Origin: Amycolatopsis coloradensis | GTDB lineage: Bacteria > Actinomycetota > Actinomycetes > Mycobacteriales > Pseudonocardiaceae | Assembly: GCF_001953865.1 (NCBI RefSeq) | Contig: NZ_MQUQ01000003.1 | Location: 571,917-635,916, forward strand | Direction of reading: 5' to 3' | DNA: 64,000 nt | Shown: piece by piece, positions 10,848 to 19,458 of the stretch | Layout of the letters: every line of letters starts with the position of its first letter | How positions within the stretch are numbered: position 1 is the stretch's first letter | Translations under genes and position numbers: made by a program | Notes under the pieces: generated by a model | The model's input: only the letters and a program-made list of their open reading frames with translations | The model's database searches: none | What the model was told of the DNA's origin: nothing

Positions 10848-10885
10848 ACATTCTCTCGCACATAATGCGAGAGAATGTTCTCTCG
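10848..10885. promoter_or_regulatory. Triple alternating inverted half-sites / hairpin
   Basis: ACATTCTCTCGCA (10848-10860) pairs perfectly with 10866-10878 across a 5-nt loop. The second arm also forms a second palindrome, CGAGAGAA-TG-TTCTCTCG, with the next bases. A stop for the Fe-S gene or a multi-site operator for the DUF742 gene are both possible; the run after it is only weakly T-rich. Confidence 0.5.
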
Positions 10886-11033
10886 TGTTTTATCCGGTCC
10901 AGACCATTCCGTTCCCTTACCCGTTCGGCGGTACACGGCGGCGATAAGCTGGCGTTTCCTCGTTGCCGTTGTCGTTCACGAGGTTGCTTTAGGCGGCACA
11001 GGCAGAAGGTCCAAAAAAGGGGCGAGGAAATCA

Positions 11034-11546
11034 ATGGGCAACCGTCACGAACTCCGTCCGGGCAAGGAACACCGCCTCGCGATGCCGGGGTCGTCGACGG
11101 GTCGCCCGATGACTCGCCTGCCGTCGGCCGCGGCACTCGCCCGGATGGCTCAGGAAGCGACCATCCCCAGCATCCCGGCCGCCCGGCGACCGCCGCGGCA
11201 GGAACGGCAGCGCACGCGCGTCCGCCCGTACGTCCGCACGGGCGGACGCACGCAGGCCAAGCGGAACTTCGCGATCGAAGCGATGATTTCCGTCCGGAAC
11301 GACGCGCCGTGGAGCGCGCCGGGATTCAGCGTGGAATTCCATTCGGTCCGATCACTGTGCCGCCGTCCGACTTCCGTCGCCGAAGTCGCCGCGTCATTAA
11401 GCGTTCCACTCGGCGTTGCAAAGGTCCTTTTGGGTGACATGGCCGAACTCGGTTTGGTTACCGTTCATGAAACGCAGGCTGAATTCGACGGTCATCCGGC
11501 ACTCGCCTTGATGGAGCGTGTCCTCCAGGGTTTGCGTCGCCTGTGA
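11034..11546 (+). CDS. DUF742 family protein (orphan)
   Basis: 170 aa. The C-terminal ~75 residues carry a winged-helix-like DUF742 pattern (RPTSVAEVAASLSVPLGVAK, then LLGDMAELGLVTVH). DUF742 proteins normally sit in conservons (cvn operons) beside a sensor kinase, a roadblock protein and a small GTPase. None is adjacent here, so this is a stand-alone copy. The N-terminal ~90 residues are very basic (many R and P), possibly for nucleic-acid or membrane contact. Start ATG 11034 follows GGCGAGG; longer in-frame starts exist. Confidence 0.7.
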   Translation: MGNRHELRPGKEHRLAMPGSSTGRPMTRLPSAAALARMAQEATIPSIPAARRPPRQERQRTRVRPYVRTGGRTQAKRNFAIEAMISVRNDAPWSAPGFSVEFHSVRSLCRRPTSVAEVAASLSVPLGVAKVLLGDMAELGLVTVHETQAEFDGHPALALMERVLQGLRRL

Positions 11547-11576
11547 GATCGGCGCACTCGCACTACGCTCCGCAAG

Positions 11577-12572
11577 GTGAGTGAAGAACCCAGCGGTGAA
11601 AGCACCCTGACCGTAGTGCTGGCGGGCGGGGTCAACCTCGCCATCGCGGTACTGAAGCTGATCGCCGGGATCATCACCGGCTCCGGCGCGATGCTCTCGG
11701 AAGCCGCGCACTCGATGGCCGACACGATCACCGAGGTCCTCCTGCTGACCGCGCTGAAACGCTCGGACCGGCCGGCCGACCGCGTTCATCCCTTCGGCTA
11801 CGGCAAGGAGCGGTACTTCTGGTCGCTGCTCGCGGCGGTGTCGATCTTCGCCTCCGGCGCGATGTTCGCGCTGTACGAGGGCTTCTCGACGGTGTTCGGC
11901 GAGGCGACCGACCAGACCGATCCGATCGTCGGCTACGTCGTCCTCGCGATCGCCTTCGTCCTCGAGTCCGTGTCGTGGCTTCAGGCCGTACGGCAAGTGC
12001 GGCGCGACGCCGCCGAAGCGGGCAAGAAAGTGTCGGTCTACCTGCGGACGATCGACGACCCGGCGCCGAAGACCGTCCTGTTCGAGGACTCGGCGGCGCT
12101 GATCGGCCTGCTGCTCGCGTTCGCCGGGATCGGGCTGCACCAGCTCACCGGCTCGCACGTCTGGGACGGCGCGGCGTCGATCGCTATCGGGGTGCTGCTG
12201 GCGCTCGTCGCCTACGTGCTCGGTCGCACCAACCGCGGCCTGCTGATCGGCAGGCAGGCTGATCCGAAGCTGGTGCGCGGGATCCGGGACCACCTGGCCG
12301 GCACGCCCGAGATCGAGGCCGTCGTCGATCTCCAGACCATGCTGATGGGCACCGACCAGGTGCTCGTCTGCGCGCGGGTCGACTTCGACGACACACTGGG
12401 CGCGGCGGACGTCGAACGCGCCTGTGTCCGGCTGGCGACCGAACTGACCCGGTCGTTCGGGGATGTCACCGAGGTGTTCATCGAACCGGTCCCGCGGACG
12501 GATGCCGAGCTGCGCGCGGCGGTTCTGGCCCGCTACGGCGACATCGCCGAACGCTGGAACAAGGGTCAGTAG
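11577..12572 (+). CDS. Cation diffusion facilitator (CDF) transporter
   Basis: 331 aa with six membrane helices. The metal site HSMAD lies in helix 2 and the partner site in helix 5 (DGAASIAIG, with D), typical of Zn/Fe/Mn-exporting CDF proteins. The C-terminal cytoplasmic ferredoxin-like domain includes the VCARVDFDD strand. It starts at GTG 11577 without an obvious strong ribosome site. It is convergent with the CAP-domain gene and overlaps its end by 7 nt. Metal specificity cannot be told. Confidence 0.9.
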   Translation: MSEEPSGESTLTVVLAGGVNLAIAVLKLIAGIITGSGAMLSEAAHSMADTITEVLLLTALKRSDRPADRVHPFGYGKERYFWSLLAAVSIFASGAMFALYEGFSTVFGEATDQTDPIVGYVVLAIAFVLESVSWLQAVRQVRRDAAEAGKKVSVYLRTIDDPAPKTVLFEDSAALIGLLLAFAGIGLHQLTGSHVWDGAASIAIGVLLALVAYVLGRTNRGLLIGRQADPKLVRGIRDHLAGTPEIEAVVDLQTMLMGTDQVLVCARVDFDDTLGAADVERACVRLATELTRSFGDVTEVFIEPVPRTDAELRAAVLARYGDIAERWNKGQ

Positions 12573-13339
12573 CCGAAGTTCTGCGTCCAGTACATGCCCT
12601 TGGTGTTGACGCCGACGCCGATCTTCTTCAGCTTGCAGTTGAGGATGTTCGCGCGGTGGCCCTCGGAGTTCATCCAGGCATCCATCACCTTGGCGGCGTT
12701 CGACTGCCCCTTGGCGATGTTCTCCGCGCCGGGCTTGTCGTAGCCGGCGGCCCGGATGCGCTGGTCGAACGTGGTGCCTTCCGGCGTGGTGTGCGAGAAG
12801 TAGTTCCTGGCGGACATGTCGTTGCTGTGGCCCTGCGCGGCGGCGGCGAGACGCGACTCGTCGCTCACCGGCGAGCAGCCCGCGTCGGCCCGCTCGGAGT
12901 TGACGAGGTCGATGACCTGATCGGCGAGTGAGCTGTCCTGCGAGCGAGGCGGGTCCGCAGCCTTGCTGGGGGTGGGCTTCGGGGCCTCGGAAGGCTGGGC
13001 GGGCGGCTCGGCCGCGGCGGAGGACGAGCTGGGCGGGGCGGAGGACGACGTGGGGGCCGCCGAAGACGACGTCGGAGCGGGCGAGCCGGACGCGGGCTCG
13101 CCCGCCGCGGGAACGGACGTCTGACCGAAGTGGGCGGGCGGCTTCGCGAGTGCGTCGCCGGGCCTGCCCTTGGTGTCGGGGACGCTCAACGACAGGTTGC
13201 TCAGCGCCGTTCCCTGGAAACGGTCGGTCACCATCAGGTAGCTCGCGCTGGCGATCACCCCACCCAGCAGAAAGCTGAGCGTGACAAGAAGTAGCCGGTT
13301 TCTGGCTCTTTTGGGGGGCACGAGGCCGAAAACTATCAC
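12566..13339 (-). CDS. CAP (SCP/YkwD-like) domain protein, membrane-anchored
   Basis: 257 aa. A basic N-terminus and one membrane helix (about residues 17-37) precede a Ser/Pro/Ala-rich linker (~75-140). A C-terminal CAP domain then begins at VIDLVNSERADAGC. Conserved CAP elements are present (AAQGHSNDM, NYFSHTTPEG, ENIAKG, NSEGHRANIL) and it ends in YWTQNFGY. Two Cys may form a disulfide. It is probably displayed at the cell surface; bacterial CAP proteins have no settled function. Confidence 0.88.
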   Translation of the reverse strand: MIVFGLVPPKRARNRLLLVTLSFLLGGVIASASYLMVTDRFQGTALSNLSLSVPDTKGRPGDALAKPPAHFGQTSVPAAGEPASGSPAPTSSSAAPTSSSAPPSSSSAAAEPPAQPSEAPKPTPSKAADPPRSQDSSLADQVIDLVNSERADAGCSPVSDESRLAAAAQGHSNDMSARNYFSHTTPEGTTFDQRIRAAGYDKPGAENIAKGQSNAAKVMDAWMNSEGHRANILNCKLKKIGVGVNTKGMYWTQNFGY

Positions 13340-13379
13340 GAACCGGTTACGGCAATACCCCCGAAAGTAGTAATACCGG

Positions 13380-13688
13380 TCAGCGGTTGCGCTCAGTGAT
13401 CATTTCGGTCGACTCGTGCGTGATGATCGCGGCATGGGAGGAAGCGGATTCACAGGCCCCGCGAACCGACTTCAGCAGGTGATCCCACAGCGGCGCGGCA
13501 CCGGTCATCGTCGCCGCGTCGATCTCGATGAGCACCTTCCACCGGTCTTCGGGATGCGACTTCCGTGCGAAGATCCCTTGCCCTGGAGTTCGAGATCGTG
13601 CGCGCGACGCGGGAGGTCTACCGGCCGTGGGCGACCCACGCGACCTCAACGGCGGCGCCCCGCCGAAGGAGGATCCGAACGCCTTCAT
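13380..13688 (-). CDS. Hypothetical protein, possibly 5'-disturbed
   Basis: The 3' part (about 13380-13570) has clean GC3-rich codons and a plausible fold (KVLIEIDAATMTGAAP, WDHLLKSVRG). The 5' part does not look coding on this strand and overlaps what seems to be a plus-strand gene fragment. The true start may be a GTG near 13545, giving ~55 residues. Family not recognised. Confidence 0.4.
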   Translation of the reverse strand: MKAFGSSFGGAPPLRSRGSPTAGRPPASRARSRTPGQGIFARKSHPEDRWKVLIEIDAATMTGAAPLWDHLLKSVRGACESASSHAAIITHESTEMITERNR

Positions 13689-13725
13689 GTGGCAGCACCG
13701 GATCGACTGGGAAGCCCCCGTGGGC
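13565..13725 (+). pseudogene. Possible broken gene fragment
   Basis: GC3-rich plus-strand coding appears in one frame (LEFEIVRATREVYRPW) and switches to another near 13640 (DPNAFMWQHRIDWEAP). It has no start and ends against the dcd stop. It reads like the remains of a frameshifted or truncated gene. No family was recognised and it may be chance. Confidence 0.3.
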
Positions 13726-13732
13726 CAACGCG

Positions 13733-14314
13733 CTACCTCCAGGTGTCGACGCGGTGGAAGTTCTTGTACGCGCGGCTGGGGGTCGGCCCGCGCTGCCCCT
13801 GGTAGCGCGACCCTGCTTCGTTCGAGCCGTACGGGAACTCCGCGGCGCTGGACAGGCGGAAGATGCAGAGCTGGCCGATCTTCATCCCCGGCCAGAGCGT
13901 GATCGGCAGGTTCGCCACGTTCGACAGTTCGAGGGTGATGTGGCCGGAGAAGCCGGGGTCGATGAAGCCCGCGGTGGAGTGGGTGAGCAGGCCGAGGCGG
14001 CCGAGGGAAGACTTACCCTCCAGACGGCCCGCGAGGTCGTCAGCGAGTGTGACGGTCTCGTAAGTGGAGCCGAGCACGAACTCACCGGGGTGGAGGACGA
14101 AGGGGTCTTCGCCCTCCTTCTCGACCAGCGACGTCAGCTCGTCCTGCTGGAGCTGCGGGTCGATATGCGTGTACTTGCTGTTGTCGAACACGCGGAAGAA
14201 GCGGTCGAGGCGCACGTCGATGCTCGACGGCTGGACCATCGTCGGGTCGAACGGGTCGACGCCGAGACGGCGGGCGTCGAGCTCTTTACGGAGGTCACGG
14301 TCGCTGAGGAGCAC
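13733..14314 (-). CDS. dcd: dCTP deaminase (probably dUMP-forming)
   Basis: 193 aa, full length, starting MLLSDRDL. Deaminates dCTP to supply dUMP for thymidylate synthesis; actinobacterial enzymes of this type are often bifunctional deaminase/dUTPases. Conserved parts include [23 protein letters not shown], and [12 protein letters not shown] with the catalytic Glu, and the C-terminal [13 protein letters not shown] that closes over the nucleotide. It lies 14 nt after the oxygenase gene on the same strand. Confidence 0.97.
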   Translation of the reverse strand: MLLSDRDLRKELDARRLGVDPFDPTMVQPSSIDVRLDRFFRVFDNSKYTHIDPQLQQDELTSLVEKEGEDPFVLHPGEFVLGSTYETVTLADDLAGRLEGKSSLGRLGLLTHSTAGFIDPGFSGHITLELSNVANLPITLWPGMKIGQLCIFRLSSAAEFPYGSNEAGSRYQGQRGPTPSRAYKNFHRVDTWR

Positions 14315-14327
14315 GCGATCAGCGTAG

Positions 14328-15533
14328 TCAAGCGGCCTTCATGTGCCTGCCGTAGGTGGGGTCGAGCCGGAAGACCTTGGTGACCTGCCGGAGATAATGG
14401 CGTCGCCCGGCGGCCCCGATCCGCTCCTGGAGCGCCGTCGCCCCCGGCACCAGCCGCCGGACCGTCTCGGCGGCGAAGTTGACGCCCGCCACCGCGACCA
14501 CGGCGGCCTGCGCGATCGGATCGTCGGGCAGGTCCAGGAAGTCGGCGTTGGTCTTGCCGAGCAGGAGCCGGCTGATCGACCCGTGCGCCGCGACCGACAC
14601 GTGCGACAGGACCTTGCCGACCGCGCCCCGGCCCTCGCCGATCCCGGCGTGGGACTTCATGAGCGCCGCGGCGAGCCGCTTGGAATCGTCGTCGGGGATG
14701 AATTCGGTGGTGGCGAGCAGCCACAGCAGCCGCCAGGCGTCGTCCTCGCCGGCGGGCAGGAGTTCCTCATCGACGCCCATCAGCCAGCCGACGTACCGCC
14801 ACAGGTGCAGGATGTCGGCGCGCTCGCGGGCGCTGTAGCGGAGCCCGAGCAGCTGCGTGCCGAAGACGTAGACGAGGGAGAAGAGCAGGAGCGTGCCCGC
14901 GGTCTGGACCTGGTTGACCGGCCGGTCCCAAGCGGCGTAATCCCAGTCCTCGCGGCGATTCATGGCCGCGCGGACATGCGCGTGCACCACCCGCACCCGC
15001 AACGCGGACTGGTACCCGCGCCCACCGAGCACCAGCGCGCCCGGCGTCGTCACGTGGATCCACCACGTCGCCGTCTCGACGAGGCGCCGCGCCGCCTTGT
15101 ACTCGATCTCACCGGTGCCGACGAGCGACTTCGTGGCGCGCGACGCGAGATAACCGCCCATCAGGGAGACGTCACCCAGCGGAAAGAGACCGAGCAACCC
15201 GGCACGCGTGATCGCCCGCGCTCCGCGGTCCAGGCGATCCTGGTCGACCCAGTACGGCGTCGCCTCGACGTCACGGAAGAAGGCTTCGAGATCCTCCGGC
15301 GGACCCTCGACACTGTCGATACCTTGCCGCAGCGCCTGTTCGAACGTCTTGTGACCGCCGCTTCGGAGGTACGGCACCAACACGTCCGCGGCCGGATCCT
15401 CCCGCTGCGCGAACTTCCGCAGCCGGGCCACCTGACGCTCGTCGCCCCTGATGTCGCCCTCGATGAACAGCCTCGACGCGACCCGGAACCCGCCTTGGCG
15501 GAACAGTTCGGGGTCGGGCAGCCTCTCGTCCAT
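14328..15533 (-). CDS. MpaB/latex-clearing-protein (Lcp)-like oxygenase, DUF2236
   Basis: 401 aa, almost wholly helical, in the ER-bound oxygenase MpaB/Lcp family whose studied members are b-type haem dioxygenases (rubber or prenyl cleavage). Helical segments include [27 protein letters not shown] and [17 protein letters not shown], with His residues suited to haem ligation. The start ATG 15533 is set by GGAGGTGA five bases upstream; an in-frame ATG at 15560 lies inside the operator. A perfect palindrome precedes it, so repression by a TetR-type factor is likely. Substrate unknown. Confidence 0.8.
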   Translation of the reverse strand: MDERLPDPELFRQGGFRVASRLFIEGDIRGDERQVARLRKFAQREDPAADVLVPYLRSGGHKTFEQALRQGIDSVEGPPEDLEAFFRDVEATPYWVDQDRLDRGARAITRAGLLGLFPLGDVSLMGGYLASRATKSLVGTGEIEYKAARRLVETATWWIHVTTPGALVLGGRGYQSALRVRVVHAHVRAAMNRREDWDYAAWDRPVNQVQTAGTLLLFSLVYVFGTQLLGLRYSARERADILHLWRYVGWLMGVDEELLPAGEDDAWRLLWLLATTEFIPDDDSKRLAAALMKSHAGIGEGRGAVGKVLSHVSVAAHGSISRLLLGKTNADFLDLPDDPIAQAAVVAVAGVNFAAETVRRLVPGATALQERIGAAGRRHYLRQVTKVFRLDPTYGRHMKAA

Positions 15534-15552
15534 CCGGCTCACCTCCGATGTA

Positions 15553-15568
15553 GACAACAAGTGTTGTC
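15553..15568. promoter_or_regulatory. Palindromic operator upstream of MpaB-like gene
   Basis: GACAACA-AG-TGTTGTC, perfect 7-bp arms with a 2-bp centre, 20 nt upstream of the chosen start. Typical of TetR-family operators; no regulator gene is adjacent. Confidence 0.55.
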
Positions 15569-15643
15569 ACTTTCGGCGGCGACGTCAAGGGAGGGTGGGG
15601 CTTGGCAGGGAGAGATCCGGACCATGTATGCTGGCCGAGCACT

Positions 15644-15714
15644 GCGGATGTAGTTCAATGGTAGAACATCAGCTTCCCAAGCTGAATACGCGGGTTCGAT
15701 TCCCGTCATCCGCT
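15644..15714 (+). tRNA. tRNA-Gly (CCC)
   Basis: 71 nt, no encoded CCA. The acceptor stem GCGGATG pairs with CATCCGC, the D arm GTTC/GAAC and anticodon stem TCAGC/GCTGA close properly, and the loop TTCCCAA gives anticodon CCC. The T arm contains GGTTCGATTCC. The 3' part from 15674 is also one copy of the att direct repeat, so the element integrated here keeps the tRNA intact. Confidence 0.95.
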
Positions 15715-15717
15715 CTC
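15674..15717. repeat. attL core direct repeat
   Basis: 44 bp identical to 26988-27031, beginning in the anticodon loop of the tRNA and running through its 3' end. Similarity resumes after 4 mismatched or unpaired bases and covers the terminator hairpin, so the repeat is about 97 bp with a few differences. Confidence 0.92.
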
Positions 15718-15721
15718 ATGT

Positions 15722-15766
15722 GAAAGCCCCAGGTCAGTGGATGTCCACTTTGGATCTGGGGCTTTC
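15722..15766 (+). terminator. tRNA-Gly terminator
   Basis: GAAAGCCCCAG (15722-15732) and CTGGGGCTTTC (15756-15766) form an 11-bp stem around a loop that has its own small hairpin. It is followed by a T-containing tail. A close copy follows the other att repeat (27036-27080). Confidence 0.75.
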
Positions 15767-15793
15767 GCTTTGTCCGGCCGATCTTCCGGCTGG

Positions 15794-15810
15794 GCCATTA
15801 ACGGGCCATT
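15794..15810. promoter_or_regulatory. Putative integrase arm-type binding site (left)
   Basis: GCCATTAACGGGCCATT, two GCCATT units 11 bp apart, overlapping the int stop. A near-identical pair in the same orientation is at 26885-26901 near attR. Inferred to bind Int or Xis. Confidence 0.4.
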
Positions 15811-16987
15811 ATCCGACGGGTACCGGCTGGCCACTCAGGCCGTCGTCATCGTCATCCGCGTTGCCCGTCCGGTGCTGGTCGACGAGCTTCGACAGCCGAT
15901 CAGCGATCCGTTCGTCAGCGTCGCTGGTCGCCCGCTGATAGATGAGCGCCGCCCGCATGTCGTCATGCCCCATCCGCGCCATGAGGTCTTTGGTCGACGT
16001 GCCCGCCTTCGACGCCCAGATGTTCCCCGCGTGCCGGAGATCATGGAAGTGCAGGCCCTTGAGACCCATCTTCGCCACGACGTCCGTCCACTTCGTCCGC
16101 TGACTGAAGTTCGGCCGACGCACCGGGTTACCGGCACGCTCACCGGTGAAGAGAAGCGCGTCTTGCTCGGGCTTGACCCACGTCTCCAGGTGACGCAGAA
16201 GGTCAGGCCGGACCGCCGCCGGAATGATCAGCGTCCGGACACCCGCCCTCGACTTGGGCGGCCCGACGATGAGCCCGCGACCGGGAACCTCGACCATCGC
16301 GCGCGACACCCGGACCCAGCCCGCGTCTTCGGCGACGTCGCACCGGCGCAGTGCGGTCACCTCACCCCATCGCAGCGAGCCGAACGCGGCGAGGAGCACC
16401 AGGGCACGGAAACGCTCCGGCATCCGGCTGGCCAGGTCGAACACTTGGGCCACGGTGATCACCGGCCGTTCGTCCGGATTCTCGCGATCGGCCCCACGGA
16501 CTCGGCACGGATTGCGCGGCAAGATCTTGTCCTCATCCACCGCCGTGTTCAGGATCGCCCGCAGCAGCCGGTACGCCTTGGCCGTCACCGACTCCGAGAC
16601 ACCAGCCGCCAGCCGATCCGCGCGCCACTGACGAATGACCGCCGTCGACAGCTTTCCCAACTCGACTCCGCCGAGGTCCGGCGCAATGTGCTTACGCAGC
16701 AACCATTTGTACAGCTCGACCGTTCGCGGACGAAGCCCAGGCCGTTGGGTGATCCACTGGTCCGCGTAGTCGCCGAGCTTGCGCTTTGCCCGCTCTGGGT
16801 CGATCCACTCGCCTTGTGTGACCTGCGTTTCCGTCAACGACAGCCAGCGTTCAGCAGCCCGCTTCGTGTCGAAGGTGTCAGGCGCTGGCCGCATGATTCC
16901 GTCAGGTCCGGGATAGCGAGCCTGCCACCGCTTGGACGGAAGTTGCCGAACAGTCCCGAAACCACGATGCCCACGCTTGTTCGCCAT
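15809..16987 (-). CDS. int: Tyrosine recombinase (AICE integrase)
   Basis: 392 aa. N-terminal arm/core-binding domain (about 60-160) and C-terminal catalytic domain with Arg206 (GSLRWGEV), His315 and Arg318 (HFHDLRHAG), His341 (RMGHDD) and nucleophile Tyr350 (LIYQ): all catalytic residues are present. Start ATG 16987 lies immediately after the Xis stop; a longer in-frame start at 17092 would overlap xis. The gene lies next to attL with its 3' end toward the tRNA, as usual in this family. Confidence 0.95.
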   Translation of the reverse strand: MANKRGHRGFGTVRQLPSKRWQARYPGPDGIMRPAPDTFDTKRAAERWLSLTETQVTQGEWIDPERAKRKLGDYADQWITQRPGLRPRTVELYKWLLRKHIAPDLGGVELGKLSTAVIRQWRADRLAAGVSESVTAKAYRLLRAILNTAVDEDKILPRNPCRVRGADRENPDERPVITVAQVFDLASRMPERFRALVLLAAFGSLRWGEVTALRRCDVAEDAGWVRVSRAMVEVPGRGLIVGPPKSRAGVRTLIIPAAVRPDLLRHLETWVKPEQDALLFTGERAGNPVRRPNFSQRTKWTDVVAKMGLKGLHFHDLRHAGNIWASKAGTSTKDLMARMGHDDMRAALIYQRATSDADERIADRLSKLVDQHRTGNADDDDDGLSGQPVPVG

Positions 16988-16988
16988 C

Positions 16989-17207
16989 TCAGGCCGCCCT
17001 TCCCAGGTCACGGCGGACCGAGGCGCGCGTGATCGGCTCCACCCGCCCGGCCTGCATGAAGCTCTCCAGATCCGTGAGAGCGAGACGGACATGAACCCCC
17101 GCCTTGTGAAAGGCGATGCGCCGTTCGGCGATCAGTCGACGTACGAACCGGACGCCGGTATTGAGGTAGGCAGCCGCTTCTTCGACCGTCAGATACCTGG
17201 CTTCCAT
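16989..17207 (-). CDS. xis: Excisionase (Xis), MerR-like helix-turn-helix
   Basis: 72 aa. The excisionase-family HTH begins YLTVEEAAAYLNTGVRFVRR and a wing follows (FHKAGVHVRLALTDLESF). It bends DNA at att sites and directs Int toward excision. The stop is 1 nt from the int ATG, so the two are co-translated. Confidence 0.9.
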   Translation of the reverse strand: MEARYLTVEEAAAYLNTGVRFVRRLIAERRIAFHKAGVHVRLALTDLESFMQAGRVEPITRASVRRDLGRAA

Positions 17208-17225
17208 GTGTTCCCTCCCCAGTTC

Positions 17226-17503
17226 CTAAGCAGCCACACCCTGAGTTGCCGAAAGATCCGGCGGACCCTGCGCGGCGAGTAGCGCCCTGTCGTACTCGGC
17301 TTTCCAGGCGATCCGTTCAGAGATCGCGTGCATCACCAGGTGATCCCGAGGTGGCACATTCGCGTCGCTGGAGTCAACGGCCGGACACAAACCTCGTGCT
17401 TCTCAGCGGTCGCCTTGACCACGTCGGAGGCGAGAGGTTCCCGCATCCGAGCGGCCCGGGTTTTGGCCGGCGTGGTCACCGCGGCTTCCTTGGTGCACGT
17501 CAC
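17226..17503 (-). pseudogene. Replication initiator (RepSA-like), internal deletion
   Basis: GTG 17503 overlaps the upstream stop as GTGA. The first ~45 codons match the usual start of AICE replication initiators (TRAARMREPLASDVVKATAE, then VCVRPLT). After about 17362 the frame leaves this pattern and stops at 17335. A second, out-of-frame coding tail (DHLVMHAISERIAWK ... LLAAQGPPDL) ends at 17226 and looks like a C-terminus. Several hundred codons between, including the Cys-rich and catalytic parts of the family, are missing. Non-functional by inspection; identity rests on recall of the family's N-terminus. Confidence 0.65.
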
Positions 17504-17886
17504 GCGGCCACCTCCCCAGCCGTGCTCCACTGCCGCAGCACAAACACCGGCATCTCCTGCCGCATGCCCGCAGGCAGATCCGGGAACGTGGCTTCGTCGA
17601 ACTGGACACCGCCGTAGACCGTGACCGGGATGCCACAGGGAGCCCGACCCTGGATTTCCAGGTGCACGCTTCCGCCGTGGGGCACCCGCCAGATCGCGGC
17701 GGTCACGTTCTCCAGGGAATCCGCCCAGGCGACAAGGCTCCGTGCCACGTCCGTCAGACCATCGGTATCGAGCTGGACAGACACCGGGTCCGGGCCGAAC
17801 CCGACCCGCACGGACGCGACCGGCGGAAAGGCGTAGGAGTCGAGGTGATCGCTGATCGCATCGAAGTACACCAGAACGCGGTTCAC
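17500..17886 (-). CDS. Conserved AICE hypothetical protein
   Basis: 128 aa from GTG 17886, which overlaps the tra stop as GTGA, and itself overlapping rep by GTGA. It forms an alternating beta/alpha pattern (VNRVLVYFDAISDHLDSY, then VSVQLDTDGLTDVARSLVAW). No catalytic motif is seen. Position between tra and rep suggests a transfer or spread accessory. Function unknown. Confidence 0.7.
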   Translation of the reverse strand: MNRVLVYFDAISDHLDSYAFPPVASVRVGFGPDPVSVQLDTDGLTDVARSLVAWADSLENVTAAIWRVPHGGSVHLEIQGRAPCGIPVTVYGGVQFDEATFPDLPAGMRQEMPVFVLRQWSTAGEVAA

Positions 17887-19458
17887 GCCGCCACCTCCTC
17901 TCCACCTCGACGGACAGGAAGGTCGATCACGTGGGCACCGCCGTTGGTCACGTAGTTCTCCAAGGCTTTGACCGTCTCGTCCGGGACCCAGCCCGCGCGG
18001 ACCCGCAGCGGTTCGCAAATGCCCTCACCCCAGATGTAGCCGACGCCCGCAGCCGACTCTTCGATGCGGTTCGCCCACGCACCCCGTTCGTAAGCGCCGT
18101 CGCCGAGAACCATCCCGACGTGAGTCTTCGAGGTGACGCGCAGGCACACCCGACGTGGGAACAGCTCCCGAACCGGAACCGTGTCCTTCGTCGGCTCCTG
18201 CACATATCCGCGCACCGTGTAGCCCAACGCCCGGCCCTGCGTGGTCAGGATCGCTACTCGTTCGACGATGGCTTCGCGGGTCTTGCGATCGGTGTACTTG
18301 GTCAGGGCCCCATCTCATCGAACTCCAGCACCTCCAACGGGTTTTCCTTGGAGATCGGAACCTCACGAGTCAATCCGGCAAACTCGCGCTTGCGGGTCTC
18401 AAGGCCGTCGAGCAGGTCGTCCAGGACCTCGATCGCGTCCTTCCCCGCAACCCCGTAGCGGGCGAAGATCCCGCGTCCGTAGGCGAGTTCCATCCCCTTC
18501 GGGTCGATCCCCGAGACACGCACCGTCCCGGCCCGGATCGCCGACGCCGCCGACACGAGCGGGCACCACATGACCGAGTTCTTTCCGGCTCCGGTGGCCC
18601 CGGCGACGAGCATGTGCGCGCCCGGACCGGTCAGCGGCAGCCGCCAGTCCTTCCCGTACTCGGTCCGTCCGGCGAACACCCGCCGCAGATCCACGCCGTC
18701 GACGGCCGCCAGGTCGGGCAGCTCCGCACAGTCCACCGAAGCCTTAAGGAGGTCACGACGCTGGAAATCCAGCAAGACGACGTTGGGTTCCAGCTCTCGC
18801 ACCTGGCACCGCGTGACCTTACGAGCGACCGCCAACGCTCGGGCGGCATCGTCGAAGTCTTCCGGCTTCTGTCCCGGTACGAGCCGGACGCGGACCTCAT
18901 CCCAGGATGGCCCCGACTTCACCCCCAGCACCTTCGGCACCTGCATCGCAGCACTACCCGCCGCAGCATGAGAAACCGCCTTGCGACGGCGGCCGACGAG
19001 GTTGACCGTGACTTCGACGGGCACGGTGCCGTCGGAGATAGAGAGGCCGCAGGCGTGCAGCCAGCCGGGCAGTTTCGGGCGTAGGTGAACCAGCGCAGCC
19101 ACCACGCCCGCAGGAACCGGCCACAGCACCGGTCGAACGACACCACGTCGAGCAGCCGCCACCCCACCAGCACCACGCCGACCGAACCCGTCGTGATGGC
19201 CAGCGACGGCCAGCCGAGCCACTGCCACCAGGCCACCGCAGCGAGCACGCCGCGGCTGGTCCGCCAGTGTTGGAATACCTGCTTTCCCAGCCACCCCAAC
19301 AATTTCACGGCCGACCACAGGGCGATGAAGACGACCATAGCGGCGGCGAGGACTTCCGCGATCGTGGCCAGGGCGCGGCCGAGCTTGTGCAGCAGCCACA
19401 CCACCACACCCAGCATCCCGCCGCCGACGAGGAAAAGACCGATCCCGTTCGCGTTCAT
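17883..19458 (-). pseudogene. TraSA-like FtsK/SpoIIIE DNA translocase, two frameshifts
   Basis: Reads from ATG 19458 (MNANGIGLFLVGGG). Four N-terminal membrane segments end near FTYAR. A 1-nt deletion at about 19072-19083 then shifts frame to KLPGWLHACGL, and the motor domain follows with Walker A GATGAGKNS and SGIDPKGMELAYGRG. A second 1-nt deletion in the G/C run at 18305-18311 replaces the expected MGALTKY with MGP-stop. The rest continues in the third frame (TDRKTREAIVERVAILTTQG) to the RAGWVPDE region. It would drive conjugal transfer of double-stranded DNA between mycelia; broken as it stands. The start overlaps the zinc-finger gene by ATGA. Confidence 0.82.

Noticed and set aside
18302-18313. 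Programmed frameshift in tra
   Set aside because: A second, unrelated 1-nt loss occurs in the same gene and rep is deleted, which fits decay better; family members are encoded in one frame.
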